This document shows positions 17,149-26,913 of a DNA stretch of 32,005 bases, piece by piece (position 1 is the first letter of the stretch; each line of letters starts with the position of its first letter). The notes under the pieces are model-generated. The model saw only the letters and a program-made list of their open reading frames with translations. It searched no databases and was not told the DNA's origin. The position numbers and the translations under genes are program-made. The stretch comes from CAZQQN01 sp964549595 (GTDB taxonomy: Bacteria > Bacteroidota > Bacteroidia > CAILMK01 > CAYYUA01): NCBI GenBank assembly GCA_964549595.1, contig CAZJWK010000022.1, positions 1 through 32,005 on the forward strand, given 5' to 3'.

Positions 17149-18552
17149 TTAATCCTTGAAAATCTTCCCGGGATTTAAAATATCCTTTGGATCAAAAACA
17201 TGTTTTATGGCCCGCATTAAGTTTAACTGGACTTCATTAAAGGGAATATCCATGTAATTTTTTTGTACATAACCAATACCATGTTCTCCGGAAATAGTCC
17301 CGCCCATGTCAGTACATAAACGGAAAATTTCCCGAATTCCTTCCTTAACCGTTACATCCCAGGCATGTTCATCCAAATCCCCTTTTACAATATTGACGTG
17401 AAGATTACCATCACCGGCATGGCCATAGCACACGGTCTGGAAACCATACCTCTCACCAACACTTTTAACACCTTTTAGCAAAGCTGGTAAACAAGACCGG
17501 GGTACAACGGTATCTTCCTCTTTATAAACTGAATTGGCATGAACAGCTTCTGCGACATTCCGGCGAAGTTTCCATAGCTTTTCCTTGTCGTTTTCATTGT
17601 CGGCAAAGTATACCTCCCCGGTTTCAAAGGTTTCCAGGACCTCGTAAATTTGCTCGCTTTCCTTAAAAAGGATTTCCTGGTCATTGCCGTCCACCTCAAT
17701 AAGCAAATGGGCTTGCACTTCTTCTGCTACCGGGAAATGGATATTCATTAACGCCATTACCCAATCAATGGCATTCCTTTCCATAAACTCCAGGGCAGAA
17801 GGCACTATGCCGGCTCTAAGAATTCCGTTCACGGCCTTGCATGCCTGATCAGCGGAATTAAAAGCTGCCAACATCAACAAAGATTCCTTAGGCTTGGTCG
17901 TCAACTTCAAAACGATCTTGGTAATAACACCTAAAGTACCCTCACTGCCTACAATTAGTTGGGTTAGGTTGTACCCTGTGGCGTTTTTCAGTGTATTGGC
18001 ACCTGTCCAAATGACCTCACCGGTTGGCAAAACCACCTCGAGGTTCAATACATAATCCTCGGTAACACCGTATTTGATGGCTTTTGGGCCACCGGCATTT
18101 TCGGCCAGGTTGCCACCAATGTAACAGGAGCCTTTACTGGCAGGGTCTGGAGGATAAAATAAACCTTTGGTTTCCAAGGCCTCTTGTAAAACCTCGTTGA
18201 CTACACCCGGTTCAACAGTAGCCTGAAAATTGGCCTCATCTATTTCAATAATCCGGTTTAACCTTTCGGTTGATAGTAAAATCCCCCCAAAAACAGGCAA
18301 TGCACCACCACTTAAACCAGTACCACCACCCCTGGGCGTAATGGGGATTGCATTGTCCTGACAATACCTGAGGATTTGACTGATTTCTTCAGGTCCGCCG
18401 GGTTTTAAAACGACCTCCGGATCAAATTGTAAATCCTCCGTATAATCATGGCCATAGTTTTTTTTATCTTCGTTTAATGTAGAAACATGGCTATCACCGA
18501 TTGCTTTTTTAAAAGCCATTACATCTTCCTCAGTCATCGTTTTATAATGCAT
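17149..18552 (-). CDS. FAD-linked oxidase, GlcD / D-lactate dehydrogenase type
   Basis: A 467-residue flavoprotein with an FAD-binding PCMH domain and a C-terminal FAD-oxidase C domain. FAD-binding motifs are PRGGGTGLSGGALP (73-86), PPDPASKGSCYIGGNLAENAGG, and GSEGTLGVITKIVLKL. The C-terminal part has CYGHAGDGNLHVNIV and GGTISGEHGIG, the His-rich metal/substrate site typical of GlcD, D-lactate and D-2-hydroxyglutarate dehydrogenases. It should oxidise a D-2-hydroxy acid to the 2-oxo acid and pass electrons to a quinone or ETF. The separate GlcE/GlcF or Fe-S partner is not present here, as is common for single-subunit D-LDH-like enzymes. Exact substrate cannot be read from the sequence. ATG at 18552; a second ATG five codons later is also possible. 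Confidence 0.92.
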   Translation of the reverse strand: MHYKTMTEEDVMAFKKAIGDSHVSTLNEDKKNYGHDYTEDLQFDPEVVLKPGGPEEISQILRYCQDNAIPITPRGGGTGLSGGALPVFGGILLSTERLNRIIEIDEANFQATVEPGVVNEVLQEALETKGLFYPPDPASKGSCYIGGNLAENAGGPKAIKYGVTEDYVLNLEVVLPTGEVIWTGANTLKNATGYNLTQLIVGSEGTLGVITKIVLKLTTKPKESLLMLAAFNSADQACKAVNGILRAGIVPSALEFMERNAIDWVMALMNIHFPVAEEVQAHLLIEVDGNDQEILFKESEQIYEVLETFETGEVYFADNENDKEKLWKLRRNVAEAVHANSVYKEEDTVVPRSCLPALLKGVKSVGERYGFQTVCYGHAGDGNLHVNIVKGDLDEHAWDVTVKEGIREIFRLCTDMGGTISGEHGIGYVQKNYMDIPFNEVQLNLMRAIKHVFDPKDILNPGKIFKD

Positions 18553-18702
18553 AGGGAAAGGTTTTTACCAATAAAGCACTGTCTAAATTACAAACTGACT
18601 TGGTTTTAATGATAAACAAATTTCAGAGGTTTTAATGAAAGGTAAACGACAAGTCAAAAAATTAACCCCCACATTGTTGTGCGAAAAAATCTCTTACACC
18701 TT

Positions 18703-18710
18703 TATATTTG
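18703..18710 (+). promoter_or_regulatory. Candidate -7 promoter element for the dipeptidyl peptidase gene
   Basis: TATATTTG is a perfect TAnnTTTG match 65 bases before the start codon. TTGTTG at 18674-18679 lies 23 bases upstream and could be the -33 element, at the long end of accepted spacing. The predicted leader is about 60 bases. This is the best two-part promoter candidate in the window. Confidence 0.55.
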
Positions 18711-18775
18711 AAGGCCTTGTTAAAATTTTGTTAACGATTGAACTGATTGCCTTATAGTCCTAAAATTGATTTATT

Positions 18776-21001
18776 ATGATAAAGCCATTCTATTCTATTG
18801 CCATTTTACTCCTATTCAGCGTTTTCCCATTGTTAAGTCAAGGACAGGAAAAAACATTATCCCTTATGGATGTATGGGGGTCTGGTCGTTTTATTCCCTC
18901 TACATTTTCTCAGGTTAATCACTTAAAAGATGGTAGTCATTTTTCCAGGCTAAAAAAAAATCCTAAAACCAATGATCAATACTTATTGAAATATCACTAT
19001 AAATCCGGTGAACCAAAGGATACCATCTTGAATACAGGAAATTTGGAAAAATGGGACCTCAGAATTAATGACTACCGTTTTTCAAGTCAGGAAAATTACC
19101 TCTTACTGAAAACACAAACCCAACGTATTTACCGTTATTCCACCCGCGCTGTTTTTTATGTTTATGACATTGAAAAAGCCAAAATCACACCCGTTCATGA
19201 AGGGCGTCATGTCATGTATGCTTCCATTTCTCCGAATGAAAAACATTTGGCTTTTGTCCATAAAAACAATGTTTATACCCAAAGTTTGAAAACCGGAAAA
19301 ATTCAGCAAATCACTACTGACGGTGAAAAAAACAAAATTTTGAATGGCAAATCGGATTGGGTATATGAGGAAGAATTTGAATTGGTCCAAGCCTTTGAAT
19401 GGTCCCCTGACGGGGAGAAAATAGCTTATTACAAGTTTAAACAAATCAAACTTAAAAATTATACCCTTAAACGTTACATTGACTCGAATTACCCCATGCA
19501 ATACACTTACAAATATCCCAAAGCCGGAGAGCCTAATTCAGATGTATCTTTACACATCTACCACCTTGATGATCAAAGAAAAGTAAAAGTAGACAAAGGG
19601 GAAAAGAAATTGGAATATTATCCGAGAATTAAATGGACCAATAATCCGGATGTTTTGGCCTTTCAGGAAATGAACCGACACCAGAATACCCTTAATCTTC
19701 ATTTTGCCGAAGCTGGTAACGGCCAATCAAGAAAAGTATTGACGAAAAACAGTGACACTTACCTGGAAATCAATGACAACCTGACCTTCCTGGAAGATAA
19801 TCAATTTTTGTGGACCTCTGAAAAGGATGGTTATCGCCATATTTACTTGTTTAATGAGGATGGCGAAAAAATTCGCCAGGTTACTAACGGAGAATGGGTG
19901 GTTACAAAATTTATTGGGTACGACCCTGAAGAAGAGACGATTTATTACCAATCTACTGAAGTGTCTCCCCTTGAAAGGCATGTTTATTCCATATCCATTG
20001 AAGGCAAGGAAAAACAAAAATTAGTGGGTAAAGAAGGGACGAACAATGTAAACTTTAGTAGCGATTATTCTTACTACATCGGAACCCATACAAGTGCCGA
20101 TAAACCTCCCAAAACATCCGTTTATAATGAAGATGGAGAAAAAATAAGAGAACCAATTACAAACCAGGCTGTTAAAAAACTCATGAATGCCTATAACTTT
20201 TCCGGTAAAACCTTTTTTAAGTTTAAAACCCGGGATGGCACAAGTTTAAACGGTTGGATGCTAAAACCGAAAAATTTTAATCCAAATAAGGAATACCCGG
20301 TTTTTATGACTTGTTATGGCGGGCCGGGCGTTCAAACTGTAACCAAAGATTGGGGATGGCGGAATTATAATTACTACCAATATTTGGCCCAAAATGGATA
20401 CATTGTGGTTTCTGTTGACAATCGCGGTACAATTGCTCGGGGTACCCAATTTAAAAAAATGACTTATCAAAACCTCGGCCATTATGAAAGCATAGACCAA
20501 ATAGAAGCTGCAAAATATTTAGCAGATAAAGATTACATTGACGAGAACCGTATAGGAATATTCGGCTGGAGTTACGGCGGTTATTTAACACTACTATCGC
20601 TGGCCAAAGGAGCGGATGTTTTTCAAACCGGGGTTGCAGTAGCACCTGTAACCGATTGGCGATTTTATGACAACATTTACACCGAAAGGTACATGCGCAA
20701 ACCCTCAGAAAATCAGGAGGGATACAGGAAAAGCTCAGTATTGAATTATGTCGATTCCTTTGAGGACAAATTTTTATTGATTCACGGCATGTATGACGAT
20801 AATGTCCATCCCCAGAATTCCATGGAATTAATGAAAAGGTTGGTTAAGCATAATAAACCTTTTAATTCTGAGTTTTACCCCAATAAAACGCATAGCATCG
20901 GTGGCGGATGGACACGTTACCACTTGTTTAACCGGGTCACAGAATTCATAAATGAAAACCTTAAAACTATAGAGGAAAATGAAAAACCTGGCAGTCATTA
21001 A
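18776..21001 (+). CDS. Dipeptidyl peptidase IV family serine peptidase (S9B)
   Basis: A 741-residue exported S9B peptidase, normal length. A signal peptide (1-23, ending LSQGQ) is followed by the eight-bladed DPP IV propeller. That holds DWVYEEEF (Glu198-200), the double-Glu motif that binds the substrate's free N-terminus. The alpha/beta-hydrolase domain carries GWSYGGY with the nucleophile Ser599, then Asp674 in MYDDNVHP and His706 in KTHSIGG, the complete triad in family order. It should remove Xaa-Pro or Xaa-Ala dipeptides from peptide N-termini in the periplasm or at the cell surface. It overlaps the following sugar-dehydrogenase gene by 23 bases and lies upstream of OPT and POT peptide carriers, though a terminator separates it from them. 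The candidate promoter is at 18703-18710. Confidence 0.96.
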   Translation: MIKPFYSIAILLLFSVFPLLSQGQEKTLSLMDVWGSGRFIPSTFSQVNHLKDGSHFSRLKKNPKTNDQYLLKYHYKSGEPKDTILNTGNLEKWDLRINDYRFSSQENYLLLKTQTQRIYRYSTRAVFYVYDIEKAKITPVHEGRHVMYASISPNEKHLAFVHKNNVYTQSLKTGKIQQITTDGEKNKILNGKSDWVYEEEFELVQAFEWSPDGEKIAYYKFKQIKLKNYTLKRYIDSNYPMQYTYKYPKAGEPNSDVSLHIYHLDDQRKVKVDKGEKKLEYYPRIKWTNNPDVLAFQEMNRHQNTLNLHFAEAGNGQSRKVLTKNSDTYLEINDNLTFLEDNQFLWTSEKDGYRHIYLFNEDGEKIRQVTNGEWVVTKFIGYDPEEETIYYQSTEVSPLERHVYSISIEGKEKQKLVGKEGTNNVNFSSDYSYYIGTHTSADKPPKTSVYNEDGEKIREPITNQAVKKLMNAYNFSGKTFFKFKTRDGTSLNGWMLKPKNFNPNKEYPVFMTCYGGPGVQTVTKDWGWRNYNYYQYLAQNGYIVVSVDNRGTIARGTQFKKMTYQNLGHYESIDQIEAAKYLADKDYIDENRIGIFGWSYGGYLTLLSLAKGADVFQTGVAVAPVTDWRFYDNIYTERYMRKPSENQEGYRKSSVLNYVDSFEDKFLLIHGMYDDNVHPQNSMELMKRLVKHNKPFNSEFYPNKTHSIGGGWTRYHLFNRVTEFINENLKTIEENEKPGSH

Positions 21002-22361
21002 AGTTTTACTGGGGCTATTCGTATTTTCTTTTTTGAATTTTCCCCATCTCCAGGCGCAAGTTAAGCTTGAAAGCCGTAACGTGGCTACAGGCCAGGATAC
21101 ACCCTGGGACTTGGTATGGGGCCCGGATGATTGGATATGGTTTACCGAAAGAAAAGGAAATGTGAAAAAGGTGAATCCCGAGACCGGTAATGTCCAAAAA
21201 ATTTCGGATCTGAGCGAGGTTAACGAAAGGGGAGAAGGAGGTTTAATGGGCATGACCATCCATCCGAATTTTAATGATACCCCTCAGGTATTTCTGGCTT
21301 ATAATTATTTAAATGGCGGTGGCAATTATGAAGTAAAAGTAGTACGATTTCGGTACAGCCAAGGGGGGCTAACCAATAAAAAAACCATTATTGATGATAT
21401 AGAAGGGGACAATATTCATGATGGTTGCCGGTTAATTATTTCACCGGATCGAAAATTGTTTATCACAACCGGTGATGCCGGAAATAAAAACCAATACCCC
21501 CAGGATAACAAAAGTGTCAATGGAAAAGTATTGCGCTTAAACCTGGATGGCTCTATACCTTCCGATAATCCGATAAATGGAAATCCTATGTGGTCCAAGG
21601 GGCATAGGAATGCCCAGGGTTTGGTCATGGCCAATGGTATTTTGTACAGTTCTGAGCATGGCCCGCAATCCAATGATGAATTTCACATTATCAAAAAGGG
21701 CCGGAATTATGGCTGGCCTGAAGTCAAGGGATATTGTAACAATAGCTGGGAAAAAGATTTTTGCCGCGACTCCAATGTGGTAGAACCATTAAAGGCCTGG
21801 ACACCGACCCTGGCTGTTTGCGGAATTGATTATTACGGGCATCCGCGAATTAGCGAATGGAAAAACTCCATCCTAATGACCAATTTGAAAGCCAGCAAAT
21901 TGGTCCAACTTCAATTAAATGAAGACGGGACTGAATTAGACACATCTCATATTTACCTGGATGATCGGTTCGGAAGGTTACGGGATGTTTTGGTCGGACC
22001 AGAGGGCAAAGTGTACATTGCCACCAGTAACCGTGATGGCAGGGGAAACCCGGCCGGCAAGGATGACCGAATTATTGAATTGGATACCGGTGATTCAGGC
22101 ATACCCCAGGGTAATGCGCCCTGGTTTAAAGTCCAGCCTAATCCCCTCAATAGGTCCACTGAAATACGATTTATACAGCAATTCTCAAAGGTTAGGATTA
22201 GGCTATATGACAAAAAGGGAAAGGAAATCCGGAGTAATCAATTAAAAGAAGTGAAAAAACACTCACTGAATCTTGAAAACTTATCTGAAGGCGTTTACTT
22301 CCTGGAAGTTAAGGATACCCATTCCGACCGGCAAAGTATTCAAAAATTGCTTATACAATAA
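20979..22361 (+). CDS. Secreted PQQ-type glucose/sorbosone dehydrogenase with T9SS sorting domain
   Basis: A 460-residue soluble sugar-dehydrogenase-like beta-propeller (GSDH family). A signal peptide (1-26, ending LQAQ) precedes PWDLVWGPDDWIWFTER, EGGLMGMTIHPNF, the NIHDGCRLIISPD segment with the probable catalytic His147, and GHRNAQGL with Arg210, which in the family contacts PQQ. EHGPQSNDE and GRNYGWPEVKGY follow. Residues about 379-460 are a T9SS type A sorting domain (QPNPLNRSTEIRF, then GVYFLEVKD). It should oxidise an aldose outside the cell if PQQ is available. The family usually has H-x-G-G-R; here it is H-D-G-C-R. The start overlaps the DPP IV stop by 23 bases and has a Shine-Dalgarno-like GAGGA, so translational coupling is likely. 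Confidence 0.9.
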   Translation: MKNLAVIKVLLGLFVFSFLNFPHLQAQVKLESRNVATGQDTPWDLVWGPDDWIWFTERKGNVKKVNPETGNVQKISDLSEVNERGEGGLMGMTIHPNFNDTPQVFLAYNYLNGGGNYEVKVVRFRYSQGGLTNKKTIIDDIEGDNIHDGCRLIISPDRKLFITTGDAGNKNQYPQDNKSVNGKVLRLNLDGSIPSDNPINGNPMWSKGHRNAQGLVMANGILYSSEHGPQSNDEFHIIKKGRNYGWPEVKGYCNNSWEKDFCRDSNVVEPLKAWTPTLAVCGIDYYGHPRISEWKNSILMTNLKASKLVQLQLNEDGTELDTSHIYLDDRFGRLRDVLVGPEGKVYIATSNRDGRGNPAGKDDRIIELDTGDSGIPQGNAPWFKVQPNPLNRSTEIRFIQQFSKVRIRLYDKKGKEIRSNQLKEVKKHSLNLENLSEGVYFLEVKDTHSDRQSIQKLLIQ

Positions 22362-22464
22362 AGTCAGCTAACTCATGAGCCCTTATGTTTTTAATTGAGA
22401 TTCAGAAGCTTTCTAAATTATTGAAATGACATTTTGGTCATAAGCTTATAAAACCGCTATTTTT

Positions 22465-22511
22465 AAGCCGATTTTTCAAGGCTTTCAAGCCTTGATCAAT
22501 CGGCTTTTTTT
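22465..22511 (+). terminator. Strong intrinsic terminator after the DPP IV-sugar dehydrogenase operon
   Basis: AAGCCGATT (22465-22473) pairs with AATCGGCTT (22498-22506), and inside it TCAAGGCTT (22476-22484) pairs with AAGCCTTGA (22487-22495) around a 2-base loop. Seven T's (22505-22511) follow. This two-part stem ends the operon about 100 bases after the stop. The 95 bases left before the OPT gene show a TTGACA-like box (22570-22575) but no clear -7 motif. Confidence 0.92.
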
Positions 22512-22605
22512 ATTGGGTATCAGTGCTTAGCAGACATTAGTGGTTTCGCTTTTATTGGTCACGAATTGCTTGACAATAAAGTTTAGCCAAATCTAAACAC
22601 CTTGT

Positions 22606-24603
22606 ATGAAGGAAAACCAAAAAGAACCCTACATCAAGTCAAACCAAATTCTTCCTGAAATCACTGTTAAAGCCATTCTGCTAAGTATTGTGCTTTCCAT
22701 GATTCTTTCCGGTGCCAATGCTTACCTCGGGCTTTTTGCCGGTATGACGGTTTCGGCTTCTATTCCGGCTTCTGTTATTTCCATGGCTATTTTAAGGTTA
22801 TTCCGCAAGTCCAATATCCTGGAAAACAACATGGTACAAACCGCCTCTTCGGCTGGTGAATCACTGGCTGCCGGTGTGGTATTTACTTTACCCGCATTAA
22901 TATTAATGGAGTACTGGACGGAGTTTACTTTTTGGGAAACCTTCCTCATTATTGGATCAGGGGGTGTTTTGGGGGTGCTTTTTACCGTTCCGTTAAGGAA
23001 TGCTTTGATTGTTCGCCAGGGATTGAAATTTCCCGAAGGTGTGGCAACAGCTGAGGTACTAAAATCCGGGGAACAAGGAGGTAAGGCTGTCAAATATTTG
23101 GTACAGGCTGCAGGAGCCAGTGCCGTTTTCAAATTTTGTCAAGCCGGCCTGAATTTCTGGAAAGATAAAATGGTCGGTGCTACTATGATCAATAAACAGG
23201 GGATGGCTTATTTTGGTATGAATTTGTCACCCGCTTTGCTCGCTGTTGGTTATATTGTCGGCCTCAATATAGCTGTGCTCGTTTTTGTGGGTGGTGCCAT
23301 TACTTGGTTAATAGCCATTCCAGCTTACATTTTTTACAATGGTTATGAGCCTGTTGTTCAAGAACTTATTAGCATTGGCCAATTGGAAGGACCTGTCAAC
23401 AATGTGGCCGCTCATGAACTTGCCTCATCCCTATGGAGTTACAAGCTTAGGTATTTAGGGGTTGGGGCGATGGTCATCGGAGGTATTTGGGCCCTGGTTA
23501 GTATCCGGCAATCCCTTGTACATGCGGTTAAATCCGGTTTAAGTGCGATAAGGGCTACCAAACAGCAAATGCAGGAAAAATTACGGACAGAGCTGGACAC
23601 GCCCATTTCGTGGGTATTGATCGGAATCGGTGTATTAGTAGTGCCCATTTTCATCATTTACATCCGGGAAATCCAGCAAGTAGATATTTCCGTGCTGATG
23701 AGTGTATTGATGATATTTGCCGGGTTTTTATTCTCTGCCGTAGCCGGATATATGGCAGGCTTAGTGGGAAGTTCCAATAATCCCATTTCCGGAGTCACTA
23801 TAGCCACTATTTTAGCCACATCACTGATTTTATTGGCTCTAATGGGTACCGGATCGAGCGTGGGGCCTGCGGGGGCTATCCTTGTTGGTGCAGTGGTTTG
23901 CTGTGCAGCGGCAATAGCCGGTGATAACATGCAAGACCTAAAAGCAGGACATATCCTTGGTGCTACCCCCATGAAGCAGCAAATTATGCAAATGGTAGGT
24001 GTTTTGGCTGCTGCTATCTCTCTACCCATTACCATGAACTTATTGAATACTTCCTATGGTTTTGGGCCCGGAACCCCATTGCTGGCACCGCAAGCTACCC
24101 TTATGAAAAGTGTTGCCAATGGTGTGTTCGGAGGTGATCTTCCCTGGCCCATTATGTTTACGGGAATGGGAATAGCAGTATTGATCATCATTGTGGATAA
24201 AATACTTGAGGCTAAGGGGGCTGAATTCCGAATGCCGGTACTGGCCGTTGCGGTTGGCCTTTATTTGCCTTTTGAACTGGACAGCGCCATTATGCTTGGA
24301 GGCATAATTGCCTGGCTCTTAAACCGCTATCAAAATACTCAAGCCAGGCATCAGGATTCCGACTATCATTACAGGGGTGTTTTAGCTTCTAACAGGGGCG
24401 GATTACTGTTTGCCTCAGGGCTGATTACAGGGGAGGCACTGATCGGTATTTTCCTGGCTTTACCCATTGCTATTTCAGGAGAGAAGGACATTCTAAAATT
24501 AGTAAGTGATCAATTTTCACCTGTTTGGCCAGGGTTGATTCTTGTGCTTGGAATCTGTTACTGGCTTTACCGCGTGGGTAGAAGAGCTTATCAGCAAGGT
24601 TAA
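22606..24603 (+). CDS. OPT family oligopeptide transporter
   Basis: A 665-residue polytopic inner-membrane protein of the OPT superfamily, with hydrophobic helices throughout (about 14-16) and no signal peptide. Characteristic parts are ANAYLGLFAGMTVSASIPAS near residue 40, ENNMVQTASSAGESLAAGV (about 73-91), LKFPEGVATAEVL (about 143-155), AGYMAGLVGSSNNPISGVT, and DNMQDLKAGHILGATP. These match the bacterial OPT subgroup that imports tri- to larger peptides, or metal chelates in the plant branch, coupled to proton flow. Substrate cannot be decided from sequence. The first POT gene follows after only 47 bases in the same direction, so the two are probably one transcript. Confidence 0.93.
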   Translation: MKENQKEPYIKSNQILPEITVKAILLSIVLSMILSGANAYLGLFAGMTVSASIPASVISMAILRLFRKSNILENNMVQTASSAGESLAAGVVFTLPALILMEYWTEFTFWETFLIIGSGGVLGVLFTVPLRNALIVRQGLKFPEGVATAEVLKSGEQGGKAVKYLVQAAGASAVFKFCQAGLNFWKDKMVGATMINKQGMAYFGMNLSPALLAVGYIVGLNIAVLVFVGGAITWLIAIPAYIFYNGYEPVVQELISIGQLEGPVNNVAAHELASSLWSYKLRYLGVGAMVIGGIWALVSIRQSLVHAVKSGLSAIRATKQQMQEKLRTELDTPISWVLIGIGVLVVPIFIIYIREIQQVDISVLMSVLMIFAGFLFSAVAGYMAGLVGSSNNPISGVTIATILATSLILLALMGTGSSVGPAGAILVGAVVCCAAAIAGDNMQDLKAGHILGATPMKQQIMQMVGVLAAAISLPITMNLLNTSYGFGPGTPLLAPQATLMKSVANGVFGGDLPWPIMFTGMGIAVLIIIVDKILEAKGAEFRMPVLAVAVGLYLPFELDSAIMLGGIIAWLLNRYQNTQARHQDSDYHYRGVLASNRGGLLFASGLITGEALIGIFLALPIAISGEKDILKLVSDQFSPVWPGLILVLGICYWLYRVGRRAYQQG

Positions 24604-24650
24604 CTCCATTTTGCAAAACAATTATTGTATAAACCTTAACCTGAAAAATT

Positions 24651-26843
24651 ATGAGCGATTCAGAAACAATTGACAAAGGAAATCCAGGCCAGAAAGAAGT
24701 GTTTGGCCATCCGGTGGGCCTTTATGTCCTCTTCTTTACCGAGCTATGGGAGCGTTTTAGTTTTTACGGAATGAGGGCCATCCTTATGCTGTATATGACG
24801 GCTACCGTTGCCGGTGATAACCCCGGAATGGGATGGGAGCAAGACATTTCCTATGAGATTTACAGTTGGTATGGAATGCTCGTTTATTTGCTTTCTATCC
24901 CAGGTGGTATCATAGCAGATAAATACATAGGACAAAAGAAAACAGTGCTAATAGGAGGTCTGATATTGGTGGCCGGCCACTCCATTCTGGCCATTGAAAC
25001 CATTTGGGCTTTTGCTACTGGCCTTATCCTGATTGTTTTGGGTGTTGGCGGGCTAAAACCTAATATATCGACCATGGTGGGAGGTTTGTATAAGCAAGGG
25101 GATATTCGAAGGGATAGTGGATTTACCATCTTTTATATCGGTATTAATGTTGGCGCATTTCTGGCTTCTACTTTTGTCGGCTTTGTTGGTGAAAAGATTG
25201 GCTGGCATTGGGGATTTGGAATGGCAGGAGTCGGTATGTTGATTGGCTTGTTGGTTTATGTCTTTGGGCAGAAGTACCTTGAAGGGATTGGGGAGGCACC
25301 TTCTAAAAGCAATCAGAGTGAATCTGAAGAATCCGCTTCTCTCGGCCAGCTATTCGTAAATTTGTTGTACAGTCCCCTTCATCTTGCTATTACAATCATC
25401 CTGGTTATAGCCAGTGTGATTCTTGGCTTTACGCTTTTGGATGCCACAGGCCTTCAATATGCCTACAGTGCCCTTTTCATATTCTTATCCATATCAGCCG
25501 GAATGATGATGATGGTTTACCAGGATGTCAACAAGGTTGAAAAAGACCGTTTTATTGTGCTCTTGTTATCCTTTTTAATTGTCATAGTGTTTTGGGGTGC
25601 TTTTGAGCAAGCCGGAGGTTTGCTTAACCTCTATACCAAGCAAAAGCTTAACAGGGTCATTTCCCTGGATGTATTGAATTGGGTCTTTATTTTAGGAGGC
25701 CTTGTTGGCGTCATTGGCGGTATTTATAAGTTAGTGAAAGGCCGCAAAACCGGTTACATTGTCGGTGGTGGCGGACTTTTAGCCTGGATTGTTTACGGGC
25801 TGCTTTGGAAATTTGTGTTAACGGATCCTTATTTGATTCCGGCCGCGGTTTTTCAGGCTGTGAATCCTTTTTTCATTATCATTTTTGGTACTTCCGTAGG
25901 CGCTTTCTGGATTTGGTGGAAGAAAAAAGGCTATGAATCCTCATCCCTTTTCAAAATGGCCGTTGGGACAATGATCATGGGATCGGGTTTTATATTCATG
26001 GCCATTGCTTCCATGGAAGCCGGTATGAGTCCGGCTGCTAAAGGAGCACTCATTTGGGTGATCCTTTGCTACTTATTGAATACCCTGGGTGAATTAAGTG
26101 CTTCACCGGTAGCCCTGTCATTTATCACCAAGATTGCGCCGGTTAAATATGTATCCATCATGATGGGTTTTTATTTTGCTGCTACCGGTCTGGGTAACAA
26201 AGTGGCAGGTATTGTGGGCAAAAGCTCCCAGGTATCGCCAATTTCGGTAGAGGTTAAGGCGGATAAAGTCAAATCCTACGTAGGGAAAGACAAGTACCTT
26301 CTATCTAAGGAAAAAATGAAAGCCTACCCGGATACAGCAGAAAGAAAGGATAAGGAGAGCTTTAGCCTTTCAACCAACATCGCTGTAGAGGGGGATGAGG
26401 TTAAGTTTGAGCGGAAAGGAAAAGATTTTACCGGATTGCTTGATGCTGATACAACGTGGGACAAGAAAAGTGATGAAGATGACAAGAAAGCGGAATTTAT
26501 CAAACGATTCCAGGAGGTAGAAGCTGATAAGCCCAAGACGGAAATGCTCTTTGTTAAAAAACCAGAGCATAAACTTAAAAAAGATGAGCCCCAGAAATAC
26601 ACGATTGACGTATCAATTTTCCAATTAGCCAATAAGCGAGAGTTCCGGACATTCTTATTGATCTTTGGGTTTACGGCAGCATTTGGTATTTTGTTACTCA
26701 TTTTCCTTAGGAAATTGAAAAAACTAACCCATGGGGCTGAAGAAATGGAAGGAACCCATCACGAAGAACAGGAACCTTATGAAGTGGCTGACAGGGAAAC
26801 CGATGAGGGTGATGATGAGGATAATGGCAATAAAAAAGAGTGA
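24651..26843 (+). CDS. POT/PTR2 proton-dependent peptide transporter with insertion before last helix
   Basis: A 730-residue MFS peptide transporter. The POT signature ELWERFSFYGMR (Glu31, Glu34, Arg35) sits in helix 1, and GLKPNISTMVGGLY and DSGFTIFYIGINVGAF follow. FWGAFEQAGGLLNLY is the conserved helix-7 region. NTLGELSASPVALSFITKIAP is the late signature. It should import di/tripeptides with protons. Typical POTs are about 450-520 residues. Here about 140 charged residues (about 524-663) are inserted between the penultimate and last (668-686) helices, on the side predicted periplasmic, and an acidic tail of about 40 residues ends the protein. The reading frame is continuous and hydrophobic helices resume, so this is not a frameshift. 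It is 47 bases after OPT; a hairpin follows at 26914-26942. Confidence 0.93.
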   Translation: MSDSETIDKGNPGQKEVFGHPVGLYVLFFTELWERFSFYGMRAILMLYMTATVAGDNPGMGWEQDISYEIYSWYGMLVYLLSIPGGIIADKYIGQKKTVLIGGLILVAGHSILAIETIWAFATGLILIVLGVGGLKPNISTMVGGLYKQGDIRRDSGFTIFYIGINVGAFLASTFVGFVGEKIGWHWGFGMAGVGMLIGLLVYVFGQKYLEGIGEAPSKSNQSESEESASLGQLFVNLLYSPLHLAITIILVIASVILGFTLLDATGLQYAYSALFIFLSISAGMMMMVYQDVNKVEKDRFIVLLLSFLIVIVFWGAFEQAGGLLNLYTKQKLNRVISLDVLNWVFILGGLVGVIGGIYKLVKGRKTGYIVGGGGLLAWIVYGLLWKFVLTDPYLIPAAVFQAVNPFFIIIFGTSVGAFWIWWKKKGYESSSLFKMAVGTMIMGSGFIFMAIASMEAGMSPAAKGALIWVILCYLLNTLGELSASPVALSFITKIAPVKYVSIMMGFYFAATGLGNKVAGIVGKSSQVSPISVEVKADKVKSYVGKDKYLLSKEKMKAYPDTAERKDKESFSLSTNIAVEGDEVKFERKGKDFTGLLDADTTWDKKSDEDDKKAEFIKRFQEVEADKPKTEMLFVKKPEHKLKKDEPQKYTIDVSIFQLANKREFRTFLLIFGFTAAFGILLLIFLRKLKKLTHGAEEMEGTHHEEQEPYEVADRETDEGDDEDNGNKKE

Positions 26844-26913
26844 CCGGTATTAAATCAGGATAACCTGCATTGGCATCAATATGCCGGTTCTATTAGGGTA
26901 CTGATAGGAATGG

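Noticed and set aside
26220..26640. Frameshift or gene fusion explaining the low-hydrophobicity part of the first POT protein
   Set aside because: The frame is continuous, codon use is normal and a final membrane helix follows, so a genuine inserted domain is the simpler reading.
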